From assembly GCF_003258835.1 (NCBI RefSeq), contig NZ_NPEV01000002.1, positions 132,188-196,187 of the forward strand: DNA of 64,000 nt, given 5' to 3'. Source of the DNA: Rhodobium orientis (GTDB lineage: Bacteria; Pseudomonadota; Alphaproteobacteria; Rhizobiales; Rhodobiaceae). Both the position numbers and the translations under genes were made by a program. The notes under the pieces are model-generated. The model did not search any database, was not told the origin of the DNA, and was given only the letters and a program-made list of their open reading frames with translations. Each line of letters starts with the position of its first letter. The stretch's first letter is position 1. This document shows positions 32,724-41,878 of the stretch, one piece after another.

Positions 32724-34757
32724 ATGAACGACCAGAGCCCCGTTCGAAGCCGGGACCCCTTGCTGCAGCCGCTAACGATCAAAAAGCTGACGCTGCGCAA
32801 CCGCATCATGAGTACCTCGCACGCCTGCGGCCTCGACGAGGACAACTTCCCCCAGGAGGCCTATCAGGCCTATCACGAGGAAAAGGCGAAGGGCGGCATT
32901 GCTCTCTCGATGTTCGGCGGCTCGTCCAATGTCGACATCGACAGCCCGGACATCTTCCAGCAGCTCGACGTCGGCACCGACGCCATCATCCCGCACCTGC
33001 AGCGCTTCTCAGAGCGCATGCACGCGCAAGGGGCGGCGCTGATGTGCCAGATCACCCATCTCGGCCGCCGCGGCGACCCCTATGCCCAGGATTGGCTGCC
33101 CGCCATCGCGCCCTCGCCGATCCGCGAGACCCTGCACCGGGCGATCCCGCGCGAGATGGACGAGGACGACATCGACCGCGTCGTCAAGGCCTACGGCCGG
33201 GCCGCAAGGCGCTGCGAGGAGGGCGGTCTCGACGGCATCGAGACCCTTGCCGGCGGCCACATCATCGGCCAGTTCCTGTCGCCCAAGACCAACCACCGCA
33301 CCGACCGTTTCGGCGGCCCGCTGGAGAACCGGATCCGCTTTGCCCTGATGGTGCACGCGGAGATCCGCCGCAATGTCAGCGACGATTTCATCGTTGGCAT
33401 GCGCTTCGTCGTCGATGAGGGCATCGACGGCGAACTTACCCCGGAAGACTGCATCGCCGCCGCCCGCATCCTGCAGAGCGAAGGCGCGGTCGACTTCTTC
33501 AACGCCCTTTACGGCTCGATGGACACCGCAAGGGCGCTCTCCGAAGAGACCTTCCCGGGCATGGGGTCGCCGGCCGCGCCCTGGGTCGGCGCCGTCGGCC
33601 GCTTCAAGCGCGAGGTCAACCTGCCGGTGTTCCACGCAGCCAAGCTCTCCGACCTTGCCTCCGCGCGCTTTGCCGTCTCCGAAGGCCATGTGGACATGGC
33701 GGGGCTGACCCGGCCGCAGATCGCCGACCCGCACATGACCGCAAAGCTGCTCAGGGGCGAGGAGGACCGCATCCGCCCCTGCGTCGGCGCCGGTCACTGC
33801 CAGTCCGCCCACCGGCCCAAATGCCTCCACAACGCCGCCACCGGGCGCGAGCTGACCCTCAGCCACGACATCGCCAAGGCCGACAAGGTCCGCCGCGCGG
33901 TCATCGTCGGCGCCGGCCCCGGCGGGCTTGAGGCTGCCCGCATCCTCGCCCTCCGCGGCCATGAGGTGCGCATCTTCGAGGCCGCCGCCCAGCCCGGCGG
34001 CCAGCTCCTGCTTGCCGCCAATGGCTGGCGCCGCGACATGATCGGCATCGTCGAATGGCGCCTGGCCGAACTGGACCGGCTCGGCGTCGCCGTGGAGTGC
34101 AACAAGTTCGTGGAAGGGTCAGACGTCCTCGCCGAGTCCCCTGACCTCGTCATCCTCGCCACCGGCGGCGTGCCGCAGACGGAATTCGGCGCCGGAGCGC
34201 ATCTGGTGCACAGCGCCTGGGACGTCGTCGGGCGGCAGGTCAAGCCCCAGGGCGACGTGCTGGTCTGGGACGGCACCGGGCGCCACCCCGCCCTGATGGC
34301 CGCGCATATGGCGCAGGCCGACGGCGCCAACGTGCAACTGACGACGATCGATGCGAACATCGCCCAGGATCTGGTCTATCCGGAAATCGTCCGCTGGCAG
34401 AAGGAGTTCGCCCTCTCCGGCCTCAGCGCCGAGGGGCACCTGCGGCTGACGGAGGTGCGCCGCACCGGCAACCGGCTGGAAGCCGTGCTCCTCAACGAAC
34501 TGACCCACCAGACCGACACCCGCCTCGTCGACCAGGTGGTCGTCGACATGGGCACGATCCCGATGGACGATCTCTTCGAGGAGCTGCGCGAGCATGCGGG
34601 CAATCGCGGTATCACCCACCTGCACGCCCTGAAGGCGGTGCGGCCGCAGCCGCGAAAGGCCGAGGGTTTCGAGCTGCACCGCATCGGCGACGCCCAGGCC
34701 TCGCGCAACGTCCACGCCGCGATCTACGACGCCCTGCGCCTCTGCTCGATCAGTTGA
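32724..34757 (+). CDS. Old Yellow Enzyme-FAD fusion, N-methyl amino acid demethylase-like
   Basis: 677 residues. An FMN TIM barrel (about 10-345) with EGGLDGIETLAGGHIIGQFLSPKTNHRTDRFGG is followed by a cysteine-rich linker and an FAD/NAD-binding part with GAGPGG at 396-401. Trimethylamine dehydrogenase and dienoyl-CoA reductase have four iron-sulfur cysteines in the linker. Here CVGAGHC...KCLHNAATGRE has only three (Cys353, 359, 367), with Ala in the second place; this is a pattern I associate with the dimethylglycine/N-methylproline demethylase branch. GAGACCATGCC precedes the start. It closes the import operon, so the imported ligand is probably an N-methylated amino acid. Confidence 0.82.
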   Translation: MNDQSPVRSRDPLLQPLTIKKLTLRNRIMSTSHACGLDEDNFPQEAYQAYHEEKAKGGIALSMFGGSSNVDIDSPDIFQQLDVGTDAIIPHLQRFSERMHAQGAALMCQITHLGRRGDPYAQDWLPAIAPSPIRETLHRAIPREMDEDDIDRVVKAYGRAARRCEEGGLDGIETLAGGHIIGQFLSPKTNHRTDRFGGPLENRIRFALMVHAEIRRNVSDDFIVGMRFVVDEGIDGELTPEDCIAAARILQSEGAVDFFNALYGSMDTARALSEETFPGMGSPAAPWVGAVGRFKREVNLPVFHAAKLSDLASARFAVSEGHVDMAGLTRPQIADPHMTAKLLRGEEDRIRPCVGAGHCQSAHRPKCLHNAATGRELTLSHDIAKADKVRRAVIVGAGPGGLEAARILALRGHEVRIFEAAAQPGGQLLLAANGWRRDMIGIVEWRLAELDRLGVAVECNKFVEGSDVLAESPDLVILATGGVPQTEFGAGAHLVHSAWDVVGRQVKPQGDVLVWDGTGRHPALMAAHMAQADGANVQLTTIDANIAQDLVYPEIVRWQKEFALSGLSAEGHLRLTEVRRTGNRLEAVLLNELTHQTDTRLVDQVVVDMGTIPMDDLFEELREHAGNRGITHLHALKAVRPQPRKAEGFELHRIGDAQASRNVHAAIYDALRLCSIS

Positions 34758-34770
34758 TCGGCGGCGCGGC

Positions 34771-34800
34771 GTGAGGGAAGCGCGGTTCGTTCTCCCTCAC
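34771..34800. terminator. Possible bidirectional terminator stem
   Basis: GTGAGGGA and TCCCTCAC form a perfect 8-bp stem around a 14-base loop between converging genes, 13 bases after the fusion-enzyme stop and overlapping the end of the sensor kinase gene. No T-run. Confidence 0.4.
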
Positions 34801-36215
34801 CCTCCGTGCGGCAGGGTCACGCTCACCTCGACGCCGTCGTCGCGACCAGTCGCCGGCGAACGTAGCTCCAGCTTTGCCGCCGCGCGCTCGGCAATGGTGC
34901 GCACGATGGCAAGGCCGAGGCCGCTGCCGTCGACCTTGCCGCCGGAGCGTGCGAAGCGGGCGGTCAACCGGGTCAACTCGTCCGGCGGGATCACGGCGCC
35001 CGCATTGGCGACCGTGAGGGTGCCCGGCGCGGTGAGCGCAACAGTCACCGGCGCATCCGCCGCGCCGTGTTTCAGCGCATTCTCGATCAGATTGCGCGCC
35101 AGGATGCCGAAGGCGTCCGGGTCGAGGTCGGAGAGCACCGGCGCCTCGGCCATCGTCAGGTCGAGCCGCCCGGCCGCATTGCAGCGCTCGAAATCCCCGG
35201 CGATCATCTTCAGGATCGGCCGCATGTCGCTCGCCGTATCGGTGCGCAGCCGCGCGCCTTCCGCGCGGGCGAGCTGCATCAGCTTTTCCGACAGGCTGTT
35301 GAGCCGCTTCAATGTGGTCTCGATCTCGCCGGCGCGAGCGGCGGCGCTCTCGTCCTTCGTCTCGGCCTTCAGCCGCTGCGCCTGTGCGATGGCGCCGGCA
35401 ACGGGCGTGCGCAATTCGTGGGCGGCGTTGGCGGCAAAGCTGCGCTCCGCCTCGAAGGCGGCCTTTAGCCGGGCAAGCAACGCGTTGATGCTGCCGACGA
35501 TCGGCGTCAGCTCGCTCGGCAGCCCGTGGTCGGCGAGGGGGGAGAGGTGCCGCGCGTCCCGGTCGCCGAGGTCGTCGCGCAGCTTGCGCACCGGCGTCAG
35601 GCTGCCGCGCACGACGAAGAAGATGGCAAGGATGCTGAGCGGGATGACGGCAAGGAGCGGCCAACTGAGACCCATCGCCATTTCCCGCGCCACGGCGGCG
35701 CGCCGCGACAGGGGCTCTGCCATGACGATATAGACGTCGCGCCGGCGCGTGCGGTCGTAGAAGAACTTGTAGCCCTTTGCCTCGAAAAACCCTTCTCGCT
35801 CGAACGGCGGAAAGAAGGAGGGATCGACGCCGTCGGAAATCGCGATGACCTCGCGCGCCTCGTCGAAGATCGCGTAGCGATAATTGTCCCGGGCCTCCGG
35901 CAGGCTGTCTTCGATATTCGCCGCGCCGCCGTCGCCGGGGCGGGTCTCCTGCTGCCATCGCCGCCAGCCCCAGCCGCGGCCGCGACCTTGCCCCCGGCCT
36001 TGTCCCAAGCCGCGCCCGGGTCCGGGACCGCGCCTCTCATGCATGACCAGCGGCAACATCCGGTGCGCGGTGTCGCGCAGCGCTGCGTCGAAGACCACCT
36101 CCATCTCGCGCTGGAGCTGCTTTGCCATGATCGCGGCGGCGGCGAGCCACAGAAGGGTGACCGCGACGCCGAGCGCCAGAGCCAGCCGCAGAAGGAGCGA
36201 GCGCGGCCGCTTCAT
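34797..36215 (-). CDS. Sensor histidine kinase with Gly/Arg-rich periplasmic insert
   Basis: 472 residues. TM1 is at about 8-30, a periplasmic domain follows to 183, TM2 is at about 184-203, then a HAMP-like linker, HisKA with His266 in NAAHELRTP and HATPase with NLIENALKHG and SGLGLAIVR. Between TM1 and the rest of the periplasmic domain, residues 62-85 are almost only Gly, Arg, Gln and Trp (GPGPGRGLGQGRGQGRGR). The start overlaps the regulator gene stop (ATGA). Resembles QseC/PmrB-type kinases; the stimulus is unknown. Confidence 0.88.
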   Translation of the reverse strand: MKRPRSLLLRLALALGVAVTLLWLAAAAIMAKQLQREMEVVFDAALRDTAHRMLPLVMHERRGPGPGRGLGQGRGQGRGRGWGWRRWQQETRPGDGGAANIEDSLPEARDNYRYAIFDEAREVIAISDGVDPSFFPPFEREGFFEAKGYKFFYDRTRRRDVYIVMAEPLSRRAAVAREMAMGLSWPLLAVIPLSILAIFFVVRGSLTPVRKLRDDLGDRDARHLSPLADHGLPSELTPIVGSINALLARLKAAFEAERSFAANAAHELRTPVAGAIAQAQRLKAETKDESAAARAGEIETTLKRLNSLSEKLMQLARAEGARLRTDTASDMRPILKMIAGDFERCNAAGRLDLTMAEAPVLSDLDPDAFGILARNLIENALKHGAADAPVTVALTAPGTLTVANAGAVIPPDELTRLTARFARSGGKVDGSGLGLAIVRTIAERAAAKLELRSPATGRDDGVEVSVTLPHGG

Positions 36216-36871
36216 GGAGTGGCCAGCCGGTAGCCGAGGCCGCGTTCGGTCTCGATCAGTTCGCGGCCGAGCTTCTTGCGCAGGCGGCTGATATGGACCT
36301 CGATGGTGTTGCTCTCGATGACGTCGTCGAAGCTGTAGAGGTGCTCCTCGAGCTGGGCCTTCGACAGCAGCCGGCCCCTGGCCTGCACGAAGGCCTCGAA
36401 CAGCGCCCATTCCCGCGCCGTCAGGGTCACCGGCGTTCTATCGCGCCTGACCGTCTTGGCGGCAAGGTCGACTTCGAGGGAGCCCAGATGCACCAGCGGG
36501 TTCGGGTTGCCCGTATAGCGCCGGGCGACGGAGCCGATGCGGGCGGAGAGCTCTGACAGGTCGAAGGGCTTGACCATATAGTCGTCGGCGCCGGCATTGA
36601 GCCCCTCGATCCGGTCCGACACCTGGTCGAGCGCGGTCAGGATGATCACCGGCGTCGCGTCACCGCGCGCCCGCAGCGCCTTCAGGAACGGCACGCCGCG
36701 CCCGTCCGGCAGCATCAGGTCGAGGAGCACCAGGTCGAAGACGCCGACGGCGAGCGTTTCCTCCGCCATGTCGAGCCGCGTCGCCCAGTCGGCCGAATGG
36801 CCGTCGGCCTTGAGCTGGTCGTGCACCGCGGCGCCCAGCACCGTGTCGTCCTCGACGAGAAGGATTCGCAT
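36212..36871 (-). CDS. OmpR-family response regulator
   Basis: 219 residues: receiver domain with acidic pocket LLVEDD, phospho-acceptor Asp in VLLDLMLPDGRG, switch residues VIILTA and Lys in MVKPFDL, then a winged-helix DNA-binding domain (TAREWALFEAF, NTIEVHISRLRKKLG, GLGYRL). The start MRILLVEDD at 36871 is preferred over an ATG eight codons upstream because AAAGGAACACCC stands before it. Co-transcribed with the overlapping kinase; divergent from a small secreted protein likely under its control. Confidence 0.9.
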   Translation of the reverse strand: MRILLVEDDTVLGAAVHDQLKADGHSADWATRLDMAEETLAVGVFDLVLLDLMLPDGRGVPFLKALRARGDATPVIILTALDQVSDRIEGLNAGADDYMVKPFDLSELSARIGSVARRYTGNPNPLVHLGSLEVDLAAKTVRRDRTPVTLTAREWALFEAFVQARGRLLSKAQLEEHLYSFDDVIESNTIEVHISRLRKKLGRELIETERGLGYRLATP

Positions 36872-37007
36872 GGGTGTTCCTTTTTTGCGAACCACCCTAC
36901 TGCGCCTCGATCCTGACAGGAAGCTGAAGCGGTTTTGCGTAGCTCGTCAGCAACGCTTCAGCCCGCGGGCGGAGGTTTTGGCTATCGATCCACCAATGGA
37001 GGTTGCC

Positions 37008-37391
37008 ATGAAACCCGCACTCAAAACCCTTCTCGCCGCGACCGTGCTCGCCGTGTCGCTGTCGCCCTTCGCCGGGGCATCGGCCCAGACGTCGCAGCAG
37101 CCCGCCGCCAACGCGCAGACCCAGCAGCAGACCCTGCCGGCCCAGGCGCAGCCCGGCCCGAACACCTACGGCCAGCCCGGCCCCGGATGGGGCGGCCGTG
37201 GATGGGGCGGCCCCGGTTGGGGCGGCCAGGGCTGGCGTGGCCGTGGCTGGGGCGGTCCCGGCTGGGGCCGCGGCGGATGCTATCGCGGCCGCGGCTATGG
37301 CCGGGGCGGCTATGGCTACGGATACGGACGACGTGGCTACGGCTATGGCGGTTGCCGCGGCAATTGCCCTCGCTGGTCCGGCCCCTATTGA
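37008..37391 (+). CDS. Secreted Gly/Trp/Tyr-rich low-complexity protein
   Basis: 127 residues: signal peptide (to about 26, GASAQ), a Gln/Ala/Pro-rich spacer at 27-55, then GW repeats (GWGGRGWGGPGWGGQGW) at 60-87 and GY repeats (RGYGRGGYGYGYGRRGYGYGG) at 94-115, with three cysteines at 91, 116 and 120. No enzymatic fold is expected; it may be a cell-surface or matrix protein. GGAGG 5 bases upstream fixes the start. It is divergent from the two-component system whose sensor contains a similar Gly/Arg/Trp-rich insert. Confidence 0.72.
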   Translation: MKPALKTLLAATVLAVSLSPFAGASAQTSQQPAANAQTQQQTLPAQAQPGPNTYGQPGPGWGGRGWGGPGWGGQGWRGRGWGGPGWGRGGCYRGRGYGRGGYGYGYGRRGYGYGGCRGNCPRWSGPY

Positions 37392-37456
37392 TCGTCTCCC
37401 GCCGACGCCGGGCGCGGTCGCCGCGCCCGGCACCGCCATTCCGAGCAAAAAGAAAA

Positions 37457-37487
37457 GCCCGCCCGATCCGTTCGGCGGGCATTTTTT
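37457..37487 (+). terminator. Rho-independent terminator after Gly-rich protein gene
   Basis: GCCCGCC and GGCGGGC form a 7-bp stem around a 10-base loop, followed by ATTTTTTC. It lies 65 bases after the stop of the secreted protein gene. Confidence 0.8.
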
Positions 37488-37505
37488 CGTCCGGCAAGAA
37501 AAGCC

Positions 37506-37538
37506 CCTCCGCCGACTGCGCGCCGGCGGAGGTTTTTT
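37506..37538. terminator. Second, probably bidirectional terminator
   Basis: CCTCCGCCG and CGGCGGAGG form a perfect 9-bp stem around a 9-base loop, followed by six T on the plus strand. It sits 3 bases before the end of the converging membrane-protein gene and can serve both directions, although the minus-strand T-run (CTTTTCTTG) is weaker. Confidence 0.78.
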
Positions 37539-37541
37539 CGT

Positions 37542-38039
37542 CTACTGACCTTTGGCGGAGAGGGTCCTGGCCATGTCCATGAACGACTTGCCGGAACTCT
37601 GGGCGATCGCGTTGAGCGACTGGCCCGGCGCAATCTTGTAGCCGGCGGCGGCCAGTTTCTGCGTCAGCGCCTCTTCGGTAGTGCCGAGCGCGGGGGCGAC
37701 CGCGGCCGGCGTCTGCTGCATGATCTGGCGCGACAGCGCAAAGACCGGGGGGCCGCCGCGGCCGGCATTGCCGGTCGGAATGAAGAAGATCGCCGAGGCG
37801 AGCACTGAGACGACGGCGGAGAGGAACAGCGGGCGTCCCTTCAGGTAGAGCGTCATCGGCCGCCAGTTGCGCCAGACATGGAGCACGAAGGGGACGATGA
37901 GCACCATCGACAGCCATTCGTGGATGCCGTGGAACGCCGACGGGCCGACATGGAAGAAAAGGGCGATGCCGGAGACCAGCGAGACGATGAAGAGGGTGAT
38001 CGTCGCTGGCGTTGCATAGCGCATCAGGAGAGCGGTCAT
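37542..38039 (-). CDS. DUF4405-like membrane protein
   Basis: 165 residues with about three hydrophobic helices: ATITLFIVSLVSGIALFFH, WLSMVLIVPFVLHVW and FLSAVVSVLASAIFFI. Histidines in FFHVGPSAFHGIHEWLS and VLHVWRNW are placed like haem ligands of small cytochrome-b-like DUF4405 proteins. A soluble C-terminal tail of about 65 residues follows. CAGGAATACCCGAA supports the start at 38039. A role in membrane redox control is possible but unproven. Confidence 0.7.
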   Translation of the reverse strand: MTALLMRYATPATITLFIVSLVSGIALFFHVGPSAFHGIHEWLSMVLIVPFVLHVWRNWRPMTLYLKGRPLFLSAVVSVLASAIFFIPTGNAGRGGPPVFALSRQIMQQTPAAVAPALGTTEEALTQKLAAAGYKIAPGQSLNAIAQSSGKSFMDMARTLSAKGQ

Positions 38040-38257
38040 TTCGGGTATTCCTGTTTCTCGGACGCGTTTTTCGCGAAGCCGGTGGGAGAACGGCAGGTCC
38101 GGGCGCATCGCCCGGCCTCGGAAACGAGAAAACCCTTTCTGCCTGACGGGAGGCTGAAGCGCGATCCGCCTGGCCGAATTTTCATATGTCAGGAAACGCC
38201 GGGCCGCTCGAGGGCGGCACCGGGAGACATGTCGAAGGCGGTGTCGCGAAGGGGGGG

Positions 38258-40099
38258 CTATGCGGTCTTGGCGGCCATCGCGGCCATATAGCTGCGCCAG
38301 CCGCCGAAGGCGGTGATCTCCCGCGCCCCCTTGAGGCCGGCGGCCTCGCACAGGAACCCCTTGACCTCCTCGCCGCTCTCAAGGGTCAGCGTGCCGATGC
38401 CGAGCGGGCTTTTGACGCCGTCCATGAAGGCCCCGAAGCGGGATTTCGGCACGGCCCAGGTCTCCAACTCCACCGCCGCGCCGTCGCTGTCGCGCACCAG
38501 CCCCGGCTTGAAGGGCGGCCCGCCCGCAAGGGCATGGAGGCGATAGAAGGGCGCGGTCCGGGTGGCGCGCAGGAACCGCGCGCCGAGCCGCGTCAGTTCG
38601 CCGTTCAGCGGCATGCCCGACATGTGCGCGCCGACGACGGCAAGCTCGATCTCGTCCGCGGCCGGCCCGGACGACAGGGGGGCGGCCTGCGGCAGCGATG
38701 CCCCGGTCGCGCCGAGCGTCGTTCCAGAGCGCGCATGGATCTCGCGCGCCAGCGCCGCGATGGCGGCGTCCCGGCCGGCGCGGGCGAGAAGCGTGATGCT
38801 GCCCGGCCGGCCGTCCGCGCGGAGCGGCGTCGGCACGGCGATGCCGCACATGTCGAGGAGGTTGACGAAGTTGGTGTAGGTGCCGAGCCGGGCATTGGTG
38901 CCGACGGGATCGGCGGCGATCTCGTCGACCGTGTAAAAGGTCGGGATGGTCGGCACGCAGAGCGCATCGAGGGAGGCCGTGGCGGACGCCGTCGCCTTTT
39001 CCAGCGCCTTCAGCCGGTAGATGGCGCGAAAGAGGTCGGCCGCGCTCATGTCGCGGCCCTTTTCGATGATCTCGCGGGTGACCGGGTGAACGGCCTCCGG
39101 CTGCGCTGCCAGCATGTCTTCCAGCACCGCGAACCGCTCCGCGACCCAGGGGCCCTCATAGAGCATCTGCGCGGTCTCATAGAACGGCGCGAAATCAAGT
39201 TCGACGAGGTCTCCGCCGAGCGTCTCGACGAGCCGCAGGGCCTCAAGGAATGAGCGCTCCTGATCGGCGTCGCCGAAGAATTCTCGCGAGGCGGCATCGG
39301 GAACGCCGATGCGGAAGGACGGCGGCGGGCCGGAGAGGGGGCCGGTCGCAATGCTGCGCGAATAGGCATCCTCCGGATCGGGACGGGCGGCGGCCCGGTA
39401 GGCCAGATAGGCGTCGTCGACGGTGAGGGCGAGCACCGATACGGTGTCGAGGGACCGGCAGGCCGGCACGACGCCGGTGGAGGAAATCGCGCCGAGCGTC
39501 GGTTTCAGGCCGACGATGTTGTTGTAGGCGGCCGGAACGCGGCCGGAGCCGGCGGTGTCGGTGCCGAGCGCGAAGGCAACGATACCGCGGGCAACGGCGA
39601 CCGCGGAGCCGGAACTGGACCCGCCCGGCGCGAGACTAGGGTCGACCGCGTTGCGCGGCGCGGGAAACGGCGTCCGGAGGCCGACGAGCCCGGTCGCGAA
39701 CTGGTCGAGATTGGTCTTGCCGATGAGGATCGCGCCGGCCGCGCGCAGCGCCGCGACGCAAAAGGCATCGCGTTCGGCCGTGTAGGCGTAGGCGGGGCAG
39801 GCCGCCGTGGTGGTCCGGCCGCCAACGTCGATATTGTCCTTGACCGCAAAGGGAATGCCCCAGAGCGGCTTTGCGGCCGGATCGAAGGGGCCGAGGGCGG
39901 AAGCCTGGGCGAGGAGGGAGGCGCGGCTTTCCACATAAAGGAAGATGCCGTCGTCGTCCGCCTCTTTGAGGCGGCCGAGGACCTCGTCGACGACCGCCTC
40001 GGGGGCAAGGCCGGCGGCGTAGGCGGCATGCAGGGTGGGCACCGTGAAGGGACCGGTGACGGCCCCCTCGGCGTGAGGCGACGTTGCGAGCGTTTCCAT
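38258..40099 (-). CDS. atzF: Allophanate hydrolase
   Basis: 613 residues. The N-terminal amidase domain has the Ser-cisSer-Lys triad: Lys87 (FAVKDNI), cis-Ser at about 162 (GGSSSGSA) and nucleophile Ser185 (GTDTAGSGR). The C-terminal domain (about 460-613; AHMSGMPLNGELTRLGARFL, YRLHALAGGPPFKPGLVR) is specific to AtzF-type enzymes and completes hydrolysis of allophanate to ammonium and carbon dioxide. It is last in an operon with a tandem nitrilase and an ABC importer. No urea carboxylase or biuret hydrolase is in the window, so the allophanate source is unexplained. Confidence 0.9.
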   Translation of the reverse strand: METLATSPHAEGAVTGPFTVPTLHAAYAAGLAPEAVVDEVLGRLKEADDDGIFLYVESRASLLAQASALGPFDPAAKPLWGIPFAVKDNIDVGGRTTTAACPAYAYTAERDAFCVAALRAAGAILIGKTNLDQFATGLVGLRTPFPAPRNAVDPSLAPGGSSSGSAVAVARGIVAFALGTDTAGSGRVPAAYNNIVGLKPTLGAISSTGVVPACRSLDTVSVLALTVDDAYLAYRAAARPDPEDAYSRSIATGPLSGPPPSFRIGVPDAASREFFGDADQERSFLEALRLVETLGGDLVELDFAPFYETAQMLYEGPWVAERFAVLEDMLAAQPEAVHPVTREIIEKGRDMSAADLFRAIYRLKALEKATASATASLDALCVPTIPTFYTVDEIAADPVGTNARLGTYTNFVNLLDMCGIAVPTPLRADGRPGSITLLARAGRDAAIAALAREIHARSGTTLGATGASLPQAAPLSSGPAADEIELAVVGAHMSGMPLNGELTRLGARFLRATRTAPFYRLHALAGGPPFKPGLVRDSDGAAVELETWAVPKSRFGAFMDGVKSPLGIGTLTLESGEEVKGFLCEAAGLKGAREITAFGGWRSYMAAMAAKTA

Positions 40100-40126
40100 G
40101 GCTGTCGTGGCGTTTCCGGCGGGCCG

Positions 40127-41833
40127 CTATTCGGCCACGTCGGCGACGGCGAGCGCCTCGACCAGCGGCCCGTAGGTCGCCGTCAGCCGGTTGGCGAACA
40201 TGTCGACCTTGGGGATCATCTGTTTCTGCCGGCAGACGGCGAGATCGACGAACATCGGCATGACGGCGCCCATCTTCAGCGATTTCGGTGCGACGACATT
40301 GATGTCCCAGTGCGGAAAGCCGTTCGGGGGGACCGCCAGGCTGCCGCCCGGATAGGGGCAGTCGAGCCGGTTGGCGAGCACCAGGGCGACGCGGTTGTCG
40401 GCCGCGCGCGGCACGGTCAGCCATTCGCGCTCCTGGGGCGTGCGCAAGGCGGCGGGCCACAGCACGATGTCGGCGGCGGCAACGCCGAGGCAGCGCGAGG
40501 CCTCCGGGAAAAGGCCGTCATAGCCCATCATGATGCCGACCCGGCCGAAGGGCGTCTCGAACACCGGGAAGTCCGCGCCGGCCGAGGCCCATTTCTCCTC
40601 CTCGGCGGTGAGGTGGACCTTGCGGTAGCTGCCGATCACGCCGTCCGGCCCGACCAGCGTCGTCGCCGGAAAGAGGCGGCCGTTGTCCTTGAGGACGCCG
40701 GGAACCGCGATGACGCAGCCATAGCGTGCGGCGATCCCGGCCGCCCGCGCCACATGGGACGGATGGGCCTTTGCCAGCTCCGCCGCCCCGGCCGCATCGG
40801 GCACCCAGGCCGGCGAGAAGGCGTATTCCGGCAGGCAAAGAACCTTCACGCCGAGCTTGGCCGTGTGGTCCAGCATGTCGAAGACATCGTCCGCGCCGGT
40901 CGTCTCCGGTCCGGGCAAAAGGTCGGCAACGTGGCTCTGCACGGCGGCGACCTTGGACGTTGCCTCGGCCGGCACGATCGGCTCCCACACCACCTTGGCG
41001 ACCGGCGTCTCGTCATAGGGCGTCTTCAGGATGCCATAGGCGTCGGGGCGCCGGTCGGAAATCTTGTTGTTGGCGCCATAGACGCGCTTGTGCCGGGCGG
41101 CGGCAAGGTCGATGTCGGCAACGGCCACCCCGTGGGTGTCGTAGGGGATGGAGGTGACGACACGGCCCTCCGGGTCGGCGATCATGCTGCCGCCGGGATA
41201 GTAGATCGAGCGCTCATAGCCGGCCTTTGTCGCCGCGACCAGCCAGATGCCGTTCTCGAACGCGCGCGCCGGACCCCACATGTCGGCCTGGTCCATGGCG
41301 AAGAAATTGGCCATGTCGACGATCACCTCGGCGCCCTGCAGGGCGAGCGAACGGGCGATCTCCGGAATGCGGCCGTCGAAGCAGATGAGAAGGCCGATGC
41401 GCCCGAGGTCGGTATCGACCACCGGGCAGCCGCGCTCGCCGAAGGCGAACCAGTTCTGGTCGTGGGTGGCGAGGAACTGCTTGTGGTAGTGCACGGCGAC
41501 CTGGCCGTCCCGGTCCAGCATCAGGCCGGTGTTGAAGATCTTGTCGCCGTCCTTTTCGGTGATGCCGCTGGCGATATAGATGCCGTGCTTTTTGCAGAGC
41601 CCGGCCATCGCCGTGACGAACGGCCCGCCGGGGATCTGCTCGGCGAGTTCCGCGCAGTGTTCGGGCGAATCGAACAGGTAGCCGGTATCCATGCATTCCG
41701 GCAGGACGACGAGCTCGGCGCCCTGGCGCACGGCCTCTGCCACATAGGTCGTCATCAGCGTGATGTTGTGGTCGAAATCGCCGAGCTTGGCGAGGGTCTG
41801 GACGACGGCGGCGCGAAAGACGGACTTAGGCAT
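40127..41833 (-). CDS. Tandem carbon-nitrogen hydrolase (nitrilase superfamily)
   Basis: 568 residues with two complete nitrilase-fold domains. Domain 1 (about 5-250) has Glu46 (LPECMDTGY), Lys118 (YHKQFL) and Cys151 (LLICFDGR), the full triad. Domain 2 (about 295-550) keeps Glu336 (LPEYAF) and Lys405 (YRKVHL), but Gly437 (IMMGYDG) stands where Cys is needed. One domain is therefore catalytic and the other probably structural or ligand-binding. It hydrolyses an amide or nitrile, likely feeding allophanate hydrolase, whose gene is 27 bases downstream. Confidence 0.85.
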   Translation of the reverse strand: MPKSVFRAAVVQTLAKLGDFDHNITLMTTYVAEAVRQGAELVVLPECMDTGYLFDSPEHCAELAEQIPGGPFVTAMAGLCKKHGIYIASGITEKDGDKIFNTGLMLDRDGQVAVHYHKQFLATHDQNWFAFGERGCPVVDTDLGRIGLLICFDGRIPEIARSLALQGAEVIVDMANFFAMDQADMWGPARAFENGIWLVAATKAGYERSIYYPGGSMIADPEGRVVTSIPYDTHGVAVADIDLAAARHKRVYGANNKISDRRPDAYGILKTPYDETPVAKVVWEPIVPAEATSKVAAVQSHVADLLPGPETTGADDVFDMLDHTAKLGVKVLCLPEYAFSPAWVPDAAGAAELAKAHPSHVARAAGIAARYGCVIAVPGVLKDNGRLFPATTLVGPDGVIGSYRKVHLTAEEEKWASAGADFPVFETPFGRVGIMMGYDGLFPEASRCLGVAAADIVLWPAALRTPQEREWLTVPRAADNRVALVLANRLDCPYPGGSLAVPPNGFPHWDINVVAPKSLKMGAVMPMFVDLAVCRQKQMIPKVDMFANRLTATYGPLVEALAVADVAE

Positions 41834-41878
41834 CTGGATGCTTCCCTTGTTCGGTTTTTTCGTTGGGGTGTTGCGGCC

